From: Deltaproteobacteria bacterium
Lineage (GTDB): Bacteria; Myxococcota; Myxococcia; Myxococcales; 40CM-4-68-19
Assembly: GCA_005888115.1 (NCBI GenBank)
Contig: VBKO01000335.1
Coordinates: 1-44,977 of the forward strand
Length of the DNA: 44,977 bases
Direction of reading: 5' to 3'
Part shown: piece after piece, positions 37,196 to 44,977 of the stretch
How positions within the stretch are numbered: the stretch's first letter is position 1
How the letters are laid out: every line of letters begins with the position of its first letter
Notes under the pieces: generated by a model
Told to the model about the DNA's origin: nothing
Database searches by the model: none
Seen by the model: the letters and a program-made list of their open reading frames with translations, nothing else
Program-made: the position numbers and the translations under genes

Positions 37196-37545
37196 TGGCA
37201 CGCAGCATCAAGAAGGGCCCGTTCATCGACCGGCACGTGATCAAGAAGGTCGAGGAGATGAATCGGGCCAACCAGAAGAAGGTGGTGAAGACCTGGTCGC
37301 GGCGATCGACGATCGTGCCCGAGCTGGTCGGCCACACCTTCGCGGTGCACAACGGCCGCAAGTTCATCCCGGTCTTCGTCACCGAGAACATGGTGGGACA
37401 CAAGCTCGGCGAGTTCGCCCCGACCCGCACCTTCCACGGGCACACCGGCGACAAGAAGGCGGTCAAGCCCGGCGCCCCCAGCGGTCCGCCGGCCATGCCC
37501 GGCGCTCCCACCCCGGCGGCCCCGGCAGCGCCCGCGGCCAAGTGA
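37195..37545 (+). CDS. rpsS: 30S ribosomal protein S19 with Pro/Ala-rich tail
   Basis: The first about 88 residues are a standard S19 ([58 protein letters not shown]) of the 30S head. A further 28 residues form a Pro/Ala/Gly-rich tail that ordinary S19 (about 92 residues) does not have. The rplV GTG overlaps its stop, but rplV probably starts at the later ATG. Confidence 0.95.
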
Positions 37546-37553
37546 GGAACGAG

Positions 37554-37952
37554 ATGGAAGCGAGAGCCAACTTGAAGTACCTCCGCATCACGCCGCGCAA
37601 GGTGCGCGTGGTGGCGGACCTGATCCGCGGCAAGAAGGTCGGCGCGGCGCTCGCGCAGCTCGCCTACGTCGAGAAGCGCGCGGCGCTCCCGGTCGCCAAG
37701 CTTCTCCGCAGCGCGGTGGCCAACGCCGACCAGGCCTCGAAGGGCCAGCTCGACGTGGACCAGCTGTACGTGAAGGAGTTGCAGGTCGGGCAGGGACCCT
37801 CGCTGCGGCGCTTCATGCCGCGCGCGATGGGGCGCGCCTTCAAGGTGCTGAAGAAGACCAGCCACATCTCCATCGTGGTCGGGGACGAGGTTCCGGGGCG
37901 CAAGAAGAAGCCGGCGAAGCGGAAGTCCAGCGCGCCGCAGGCGAAGGCCTAG
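37554..37952 (+). CDS. rplV: 50S ribosomal protein L22
   Basis: The 132-residue protein contacts all domains of 23S rRNA and lines the tunnel. [22 protein letters not shown] and [15 protein letters not shown] are the family signatures. ATG 37554 is chosen because GAGG lies 6 bases before it; a GTG at 37542 is possible. The last 20 residues are a Lys/Ala tail. Confidence 0.95.
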   Translation: MEARANLKYLRITPRKVRVVADLIRGKKVGAALAQLAYVEKRAALPVAKLLRSAVANADQASKGQLDVDQLYVKELQVGQGPSLRRFMPRAMGRAFKVLKKTSHISIVVGDEVPGRKKKPAKRKSSAPQAKA

Positions 37953-37962
37953 GGAGAGCACA

Positions 37963-38676
<714 letters not shown>

Positions 38677-38687
38677 GGAGAGACGAG

Positions 38688-39110
38688 ATGCTTCAGCCAG
38701 CACGCACCAAGTACCGCAAGCAGATGAAGGGCCGCCACAAGGGCAAGGCCTACCGCGGGGGCGATCTCGCCTTCGGCGACTACGGCCTCAAGGTCCTCGA
38801 GTCGGGGCGGCTCACCGCGCGGCAGATCGAGGCGGGCCGCATCGCGATGACCCGCTTCATCAAGCGCGGCGGCAAGGTCTGGATCCGCGTGTTCCCGGAC
38901 AAGCCGGTCACCAAGAAGCCGGCCGAGACGCGCATGGGGCACGGCAAGGGGAACGTGGAGGAGTGGCACGCGGTGGTGAAGATGGGCCGCATCCTCTACG
39001 AGATGGAAGGCGTGACCGACGACATCGCCAAGAAGGCCATGTCGCTCGCCTCGCACAAGCTGCCCCTGCCCACGAAGCTCGTCCGCCGCTCGGCCGAGCT
39101 GGGAGCGTAA
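38688..39110 (+). CDS. rplP: 50S ribosomal protein L16
   Basis: The 140-residue protein near the A site starts at ATG 38688 within a longer open frame. [39 protein letters not shown] and [19 protein letters not shown] are standard. It is followed three bases later by rpmC. Confidence 0.97.
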   Translation: MLQPARTKYRKQMKGRHKGKAYRGGDLAFGDYGLKVLESGRLTARQIEAGRIAMTRFIKRGGKVWIRVFPDKPVTKKPAETRMGHGKGNVEEWHAVVKMGRILYEMEGVTDDIAKKAMSLASHKLPLPTKLVRRSAELGA

Positions 39111-39113
39111 GCG

Positions 39114-39344
39114 ATGAAGGCCGCCGAGCTGAGGGACCTGCCCGTCGACGAGCTGAGCCGCAAGGCAGCCGAGCTGCGGGAGAACGTCTTCAACCTGAGG
39201 ATCCGGCACGCCGCCGGGACGCTCGACTCGAGCGCCGACCTGGGCAAGCAGCGCCGGGACCTGGCGCGGGTGCTGCGCATCCTCAACCAGAAGACGAAGG
39301 CCGAAGGAAAGCAGCCTTCACCGCCCGCGGAGAAGAAGGGTTAA
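39114..39344 (+). CDS. rpmC: 50S ribosomal protein L29
   Basis: The 76-residue protein has the two-helix layout of L29 (AAELRDLPVDELSRKAAELREN; NLRIRHAAGTLDSSADLGKQ), with about ten extra Lys/Pro-rich residues at the end. It lies in its usual place between rplP and rpsQ. Confidence 0.94.
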   Translation: MKAAELRDLPVDELSRKAAELRENVFNLRIRHAAGTLDSSADLGKQRRDLARVLRILNQKTKAEGKQPSPPAEKKG

Positions 39345-39347
39345 GCC

Positions 39348-39665
39348 ATGTCCGAGAACGTCCAGAAGCAGCAGCCGGAAGCGGCCCGCGGGCGCCCCAA
39401 GATGCGCGTCGGCACCGTCACATCCAACAAGATGACCAAGACGGTGGTGGTGCAGGTCGAGCGGCGCATGAAGCACGGCCGCTACGGCAAGTACATGACG
39501 GAGAAGAAGAAGTACAAGGCGCACGACGAAGAGCAGGCCTGCAAGGTCGGCGACGTCGTGCGCATCACCGAGACCCGGCCGCTGTCCAAGGACAAGCGCT
39601 GGCGGGTCTCCGAGATCGTGACCCGCGCCGAAGTGGTCGAGGGCGCGCCGGCGGAGAGGAGCTAG
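39348..39665 (+). CDS. rpsQ: 30S ribosomal protein S17
   Basis: The 105-residue OB-fold protein shows [38 protein letters not shown] and [20 protein letters not shown], all typical. It has a 15-residue N-terminal extension and an acidic end. Ordinary S17 is about 85 residues. Confidence 0.95.
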   Translation: MSENVQKQQPEAARGRPKMRVGTVTSNKMTKTVVVQVERRMKHGRYGKYMTEKKKYKAHDEEQACKVGDVVRITETRPLSKDKRWRVSEIVTRAEVVEGAPAERS

Positions 39666-39669
39666 TCCC

Positions 39670-40038
39670 GTGATCCAGATGCAGACCGTCCTCGACGTGG
39701 CGGACAATAGCGGCGCCAAGCGGGTGGCGTGCATCAAGGTGCTGGGCGGGACCAAGCGCCGCTACGCCACCATCGGAGACGTCGTCGTCGTCTCCGTCAA
39801 GGAAGCGCTGGTGAACAGCAAGGTGAAGAAGGGCGAGGTCGCCCGCGCCGTGATCGTGCGCACCAAGCGCGAGGTGAAGCGGCCCGACGGCAGCTACATC
39901 AAGTTCGACAACAACAGCGCGGTGATGGTGAGCAAGGACGGCGAGCCGATCGGCACCCGCATCTTCGGACCGGTGGCGCGCGAGCTCCGCGGCCGCAAGT
40001 TCATGAAGATCATCTCGCTCGCGCCGGAGGTGCTCTAA
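39670..40038 (+). CDS. rplN: 50S ribosomal protein L14
   Basis: The 122-residue protein at the subunit interface starts at GTG 39670 ([18 protein letters not shown]) and has standard length and ending ([20 protein letters not shown]). It starts 4 bases after the rpsQ stop. Confidence 0.97.
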   Translation: MIQMQTVLDVADNSGAKRVACIKVLGGTKRRYATIGDVVVVSVKEALVNSKVKKGEVARAVIVRTKREVKRPDGSYIKFDNNSAVMVSKDGEPIGTRIFGPVARELRGRKFMKIISLAPEVL

Positions 40039-40040
40039 CC

Positions 40041-40373
40041 ATGCAGCGCTCGACGCGGATCAAGAAGGGTGACGTGGTCTACGTCCTCACTGGCCGGGAG
40101 AAGGGCAAGACCGGCAAGGTCCTGGACATCGACCACGACAAGGAGAGGGCGGTGGTGGAGAAGCTGATGGTCTTCAAGCGCCACTACAAGCGCGGCCGCA
40201 ATCCGGCGCAACCGGAGGGCGGCATCGTGGAGAAGAACGGCTCCATCCACCTCTCCAACCTCTCGCTCATCGACCCCGAATCGAAGAAGCCGACCCGAAT
40301 CGGCACCAAGCTCCTGGAGAACGGCAAGCGGGTGCGCTTCGCCAAGCGGAGCGGCGCGCAGATCGACCAGTAA
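40041..40373 (+). CDS. rplX: 50S ribosomal protein L24
   Basis: The 110-residue assembly protein has the KOW motif (KKGDVVYVLTGREKGKTGKVL) and the conserved PEGGIVEKNGSIHLSNLSLI. Length is close to the usual 104. ATG 40041 is two bases after the rplN stop. Confidence 0.95.
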   Translation: MQRSTRIKKGDVVYVLTGREKGKTGKVLDIDHDKERAVVEKLMVFKRHYKRGRNPAQPEGGIVEKNGSIHLSNLSLIDPESKKPTRIGTKLLENGKRVRFAKRSGAQIDQ

Positions 40374-40382
40374 GGATCGCCT

Positions 40383-41099
40383 ATGGCAGACGACAAGAAG
40401 ACGAAGGAAGAGAAGCCCGACAAGAAGCACGCCAAGGGCGAAGGTCCGCCCTCTCCGCCGACAGGGGAGAAGAAGGCGAAGAAGGGCGGCAAGAAGGAGA
40501 AGGCCCCCGCGACCATCCAGGCCGCGCAGGGGAAGGCGCATGCCAAGGGCGACCATCCCGCGCGCCTCGCCGAGGCCTACAAGGCGAACGTGATCCCGCA
40601 GCTGATGAAGGACTTCGGGTACAAGAACCCCATGCAGGTCCCGAAGCTGGAGAAGATCGTCGTCAACATGGGACTCGGCGAGGCGATCAACAACAACAAG
40701 CTGATCGAGCAGGCCGAGGAACAGATGATGGCGATCACCGGCCAGAAGGCCGTGGTGACCCGCTCGCGCAAGAGCATCGCCAACTTCAAGCTGCGCGAGA
40801 ACCAGGCCATCGGGTGCATGGTCACCCTGCGCAAGGACCGCATGTACGAGTTCTTCGACCGCCTGGTGAGCGTCGCGCTGCCGCGCGTGCGCGACTTCAA
40901 GGGCGTGTCCTCGAAGTCGTTCGACGGGAAGGGCAACTACACGCTGGGCATCCGCGAGCAGATCATCTTCCCCGAGATCAACTACGACAAGATCGAGAAG
41001 ATCAAGGGCATGAACGTCACCATCGTGACCACCGCCAGGAACGACGAGGAAGGTCGCGCGCTCCTGCGCCACATGGGCATGCCCTTCCGGACCACCTAA
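40383..41099 (+). CDS. rplE: 50S ribosomal protein L5 with Lys-rich N-terminal extension
   Basis: Residues from about 61 are a standard L5, which binds 5S rRNA and the P-site tRNA ([51 protein letters not shown]). The first about 58 residues are extra: a Lys/Glu/Ala-rich stretch without fold signals, making 238 residues against about 180 normally. I kept ATG 40383, as no internal start sits at the domain boundary and the frame is coupled to rplX. Confidence 0.93.
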   Translation: MADDKKTKEEKPDKKHAKGEGPPSPPTGEKKAKKGGKKEKAPATIQAAQGKAHAKGDHPARLAEAYKANVIPQLMKDFGYKNPMQVPKLEKIVVNMGLGEAINNNKLIEQAEEQMMAITGQKAVVTRSRKSIANFKLRENQAIGCMVTLRKDRMYEFFDRLVSVALPRVRDFKGVSSKSFDGKGNYTLGIREQIIFPEINYDKIEKIKGMNVTIVTTARNDEEGRALLRHMGMPFRTT

Positions 41100-41109
41100 A
41101 GGAAACGAA

Positions 41110-41304
41110 ATGGCCAAGCTGTCCAAGATCGCCCAGGCGAAGCGGCTCGCGCTAAAGCCCAAGTTCAAGGTGCGGGCGTACCACCGCTGCCCCATCTGCG
41201 GGCGGAGCCGCGCCTTCCTGAACAAGTTCCAGATGTGCCGCATCTGCTTCCGCAACCGCGCCCTGAAGGGCGAGGTGACCGGAGTGATCAAGTCGTCCTG
41301 GTAG
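41110..41304 (+). CDS. rpsN: 30S ribosomal protein S14, zinc-binding type
   Basis: The 64-residue short form has the zinc motif C27, C30, C43 and C46 ([21 protein letters not shown]). This contrasts with the longer cysteine-free form of E. coli. The N-terminus ([20 protein letters not shown]) is standard. A GGAAACGA precedes the ATG. Confidence 0.95.
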   Translation: MAKLSKIAQAKRLALKPKFKVRAYHRCPICGRSRAFLNKFQMCRICFRNRALKGEVTGVIKSSW

Positions 41305-41358
41305 TTCCACAACCAGTTCGCGCGCCCCGTCGGGGTACGGCGAGCCGGAGGTAGTCAC

Positions 41359-41757
41359 GTGAGCCTGACCGATCCCATCGCGGACCTCTTGACCCGGATC
41401 CGCAACGCCCAACGCGCCGGCCTCGAACAGATCGAGCTGCCGGCCAGCAAGATGAAGCAGCGCATCTGCGAAGTGCTGCGCGAGGAGGGCTTCGTCCGCG
41501 AGGTCACCGCCAAGGAGGACGGCCAGCAGGGCGTCCTGACCGTGGTGCTCAAGTACGACGCGGACAAGCGTCCGGCGATCAGCGAGATCCGGCGGCAGTC
41601 CAAGCCGGGCCTGCGTCGCTACGTCTCGTACCGTGACATCCCGCCGGTCATGAACGGCCTCGGAATCGCGGTCCTGTCCACCTCGCACGGCGTGATGGTC
41701 GACCGCGAGGCCCGCAAGCAACACCTCGGCGGCGAGCTGCTCGCCACGGTCTGGTAG
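41359..41757 (+). CDS. rpsH: 30S ribosomal protein S8
   Basis: The 132-residue protein (MSLTDPIADLLTRIRNAQRA; GLGIAVLSTSHGVMVDREAR) has normal length. It starts at GTG 41359. In E. coli it represses the spc operon. The 54 bases before it contain no evident structure. Confidence 0.96.
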   Translation: MSLTDPIADLLTRIRNAQRAGLEQIELPASKMKQRICEVLREEGFVREVTAKEDGQQGVLTVVLKYDADKRPAISEIRRQSKPGLRRYVSYRDIPPVMNGLGIAVLSTSHGVMVDREARKQHLGGELLATVW

Positions 41758-41766
41758 GAGCGCGAC

Positions 41767-42238
41767 ATGTCCCGCATCGGAAGGCTTCCCATCAAGATCC
41801 CCGAGAAGGTGAAGGTCAACGCGCAGCCCGGCCTGGTCCAGGTCGAAGGGCCGAAGGGAAAGGTCGCGCAGAAGCTCGACCGCGAGATGAAGGTCACGGT
41901 CGAGAACGGCCTGGTGAAGGTCGACCGCCCCAACGACTCGCGCCGCTCTCGCCAGCTGCACGGCCTGTCCCGCACGCTGGTCGCCAACATGGTCCAGGGC
42001 GTCACGCAGGGGTTCCAGCGCTCGCTGGACATCTCGGGCGTCGGTTACAAGGCCGAGCTGAAGGGCAAGGAGATCCAACTCATCGTCGGCTTCTCGCACC
42101 CGGTGCGCTTTCCGCTGCCCGAAGGGATCAGCGCCGAGTACGACGCCAAGGCGAACAGGATCACGGTGAAGGGCGCCGACAAGCAAGTATGTCGAGGAAA
42201 CCATCCGCCGCAAGCAGGGCAAGACGGGGGCTACCTGA
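41767..42238 (+). pseudogene. rplF: 50S ribosomal protein L6, internal deletion with frameshift
   Basis: Residues 1-140 ([17 protein letters not shown] to VKGADKQ) are standard L6. After the CAA at 42184-42186 the frame no longer matches. The expected C-terminus ([16 protein letters not shown], stop TGA 42236-42238) appears in the next frame from 42188. About 25 residues that L6 normally has between, including the RPPEPYKGKG region that binds 23S rRNA, are missing. Unframed translation runs on into rpsE as a meaningless fusion. L6 is normally needed, so an assembly deletion or another copy elsewhere must be considered. Confidence 0.85.
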
Positions 42239-42241
42239 GCC

Positions 42242-42610
42242 ATGAGCCAGTCCACCATCCAGAAGAAGCGGGACCTGCGCGAGCGGCGCAAGGTGCGCAT
42301 CCGGTTCAAGGTGTCGGGCAGCACCGAGCGGCCGCGCCTCTCCGTGTACCGCAGCCTGAACCACATCTACGCCCAGGTGATCGACGACGCGAGCGGCAAG
42401 ACGCTGGCGGCCGCGTCGACGCTCTCGCCGGAGCTCAAGGACGGCAAGGGCAAGAAGCGCGAGCTGGCCAAGGAGGTCGGCAAGCTGGTGGCGAAGAAGT
42501 GCCAGGTCGCGCAGATCCAGGCGGTGGTCTTCGACCGCAACGGCTTCAACTACCACGGCCGCATCGCTGCGGTCGCCGAGGGCGCCCGCGAGGGCGGCCT
42601 GAAGTTTTAG
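42242..42610 (+). CDS. rplR: 50S ribosomal protein L18
   Basis: The 122-residue protein binds 5S r[23 protein letters not shown] and [21 protein letters not shown] are standard. ATG 42242 lies 3 bases after the L6 stop in the correct frame, which supports that reading of rplF. Confidence 0.96.
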   Translation: MSQSTIQKKRDLRERRKVRIRFKVSGSTERPRLSVYRSLNHIYAQVIDDASGKTLAAASTLSPELKDGKGKKRELAKEVGKLVAKKCQVAQIQAVVFDRNGFNYHGRIAAVAEGAREGGLKF

Positions 42611-42615
42611 CCGCG

Positions 42616-42680
42616 GCCGCCGAAAGGCGGCTTAGCGGCCATGCAGTTAACCTGCCCGTTTCCGTGAAGACGGGAACGGG
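42616..42680 (+). promoter_or_regulatory. Two hairpins in the rplR-rpsE gap
   Basis: GCCGCC/GGCGGC with GAAA loop (42616-42631) is followed by an 11-bp stem with one G-U pair and loop GAAG (42655-42680). The second ends just before the rpsE ribosome-binding region (AAGGAA). The gap of 86 bases is unusual in this tight operon. It may regulate rpsE translation or mark a processing site. Confidence 0.45.
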
Positions 42681-42696
42681 CTTAAGGAATGGAATC

Positions 42697-43218
<522 letters not shown>

Positions 43219-43222
43219 GAGC

Positions 43223-43483
43223 ATGGCAGCACTCCGAGTGAAGCTCGTCCGTGGTTTGAGCGGCCACCCCGAGGACCACCGCGCCACCGTGCGCGGCCTG
43301 GGCCTCACCAAGGTGGGCCGCGAGCGCATCCTCCAGGACACGCCAGACATCCGCGGCATGGTCGCCAAGGTCGGCTACCTGCTCGAGGTGCAACCGACGT
43401 CCGAGGAGTTCAAGCCCTTCGGCCGCCGCTCCCGCGCGAAATCCCAGCGTGAAGCGGCCAAACCGGCCGGAAAGGGAGCCTAG
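43223..43483 (+). CDS. rpmD: 50S ribosomal protein L30 with C-terminal extension
   Basis: Residues 1-60 are a normal bacterial L30 ([20 protein letters not shown], then [12 protein letters not shown]). A further 26 residues form a basic tail rich in Arg, Ser, Ala and Lys. ATG 43223 follows the rpsE stop by 4 bases. A hairpin repeat starts two bases after its stop. Confidence 0.94.
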   Translation: MAALRVKLVRGLSGHPEDHRATVRGLGLTKVGRERILQDTPDIRGMVAKVGYLLEVQPTSEEFKPFGRRSRAKSQREAAKPAGKGA

Positions 43484-43484
43484 A

Positions 43485-43570
43485 AGATCACCGCAGAGAC
43501 GCGGAGGGCGCGGAGGTTTTTGTTTTTAAGAACCCCATCCTCCGCGACCTCAGCGCCTCCGCGGTGATCT
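43485..43570 (+). repeat. Short palindromic repeat element (MITE-like) between rpmD and rplO
   Basis: Two 32-base arms (43485-43516 and 43539-43570) are inverted copies with 28 matching positions. They begin with AGATCACCGC and enclose a 22-base T-rich loop. The arms contain repeated short GCGGAGG-like units. Repeats of this general look (ACCGCAGAG...) are dispersed in many bacterial genomes, as I remember. The base use of the loop is unlike its neighbours, pointing to an insertion. Confidence 0.75.
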
Positions 43571-43646
43571 GTTGGTTATTACATTGAGTGTAGGCGGCTG
43601 GATAGGCGCCGAGCGAGCAGCGGGAAGCTGCGTTAGAGGAAACGAG

Positions 43647-44183
43647 ATGAACGAGCTGAGTAGACTGACTCCCCCGGCCGGTGGTGGAGTGAAGGAAAAG
43701 AAGAGGGTCGGCCGCGGGCAGGCCAGCGGGACGGGCAAGACGGCCGGCCGCGGCGGCAAGGGACAGAAGGCCCGCACCGGCAACATGAACTTCATCGGGT
43801 TCGAGGGTGGGCAGATGCCCATCCAGCGCCGCGTCCCCAAGCGGGGCTTCACCAACCCGTTCCGGGTCGAGTACGCGATCGTCAACGTCGGCGACCTGGA
43901 GCGGATCGATCCCAAAGAGCCCGTGACGCTCGAGTCGCTGCTCGCCGCCGGCGCGTTGAAGGACGGCCGGGACGGGCTGAAGATCCTCGGCGACGGCGAG
44001 CTCACCAAGGTCATCACCGTCCGCGCGCACAAGGTGAGCGCCCAGGCGCGCGAGAAGATCGAGAAGGCCGGCGGCAAGATCGAGCTGATCGAGCCCGCGC
44101 CCCGCAAGACCCCGCAGCAGCGCAAGGCGGAGGAAAAAGCCGCCGCCGCCGCCGCCAAGGGCGCGAAGGGACCGAAAGCCTAG
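43647..44183 (+). CDS. rplO: 50S ribosomal protein L15
   Basis: The 178-residue protein starts at ATG 43647 with GAGGA 6 bases before; the longer frame from 43572 runs into the repeat element. The glycine-rich start (KRVGRGQASGTGKTAGRGGKG) and GFEGGQMPIQRRVPKRGF are typical. The end is an Ala/Lys tail of about 25 residues. Confidence 0.95.
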   Translation: MNELSRLTPPAGGGVKEKKRVGRGQASGTGKTAGRGGKGQKARTGNMNFIGFEGGQMPIQRRVPKRGFTNPFRVEYAIVNVGDLERIDPKEPVTLESLLAAGALKDGRDGLKILGDGELTKVITVRAHKVSAQAREKIEKAGGKIELIEPAPRKTPQQRKAEEKAAAAAAKGAKGPKA

Positions 44184-44228
44184 TAGAATCCCGGCTCCCG
44201 CAACGGACGCGGGGGAGAGGCCACTGAC

Positions 44229-44977
<749 letters not shown>

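Overview
The window is a strongly G+C-rich bacterial chromosome segment that looks like Myxococcota (Myxococcales or Anaeromyxobacter-like). The reasons are G/C at most third codon positions, frequent GTG starts, RpoB and RpoC that read like the myxobacterial proteins I remember, and the joined order tRNA cluster - secE-nusG - rplKAJL-rpoBC - str - S10 - spc. The phylum call rests on remembered protein similarity and gene order, not on a search.

Bases 1-12.6 kb hold accessory metabolism and stress genes. They are a surface-repeat protein fragment, a histidine-phosphatase-fold protein, an aldo/keto reductase, a two-gene 2-oxoacid:ferredoxin oxidoreductase (korAB), an APC permease, a zinc alcohol dehydrogenase, a GAF protein with a degenerate PtsI-like tail, a STAS protein, a coupled pair containing a TlpA-like thioredoxin, a RimK-type ATP-grasp ligase, a small secreted protein and the rRNA methylase rlmB.

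Bases 12.6-25.4 kb are the core information-processing block: tRNA-Thr(TGT), Tyr(GTA), Gly(TCC), Thr(GGT), rpmG, tRNA-Trp, secE, nusG, rplK, rplA, rplJ, rplL, rpoB, rpoC. It has an rplJ leader, an rplL-rpoB attenuator-like hairpin and a UUCG hairpin after rpoC. The tuf copy often found between tRNA-Thr and rpmG is absent.

Bases 25.4-31.6 kb are a more variable island: a tiny lipoprotein, an OmpA-type outer membrane protein, a second APC permease, rpsL-rpsG with a clear sigma-70-like promoter, a decayed rsgA, a 380-bp interrupted inverted repeat of unknown nature, and a J-domain-like protein without HPD.

Bases 31.6 kb to the end are fusA, tuf and the S10/spc ribosomal operon up to a partial secY. 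Three things stand out here. EF-Tu lacks the canonical RGITI switch-I sequence. rplC (L3) is missing from its near-universal place between rpsJ and rplD. rplF (L6) carries an internal deletion with a frameshift. A short hairpin repeat element sits between rpmD and rplO. The lesions in rsgA, rplC and rplF could be real, or could be assembly deletions; raw reads would decide. I see no CRISPR array, prophage, transposase or defence island. The best candidates for something undescribed are the 30.4-30.8 kb inverted-repeat element and the variant EF-Tu.
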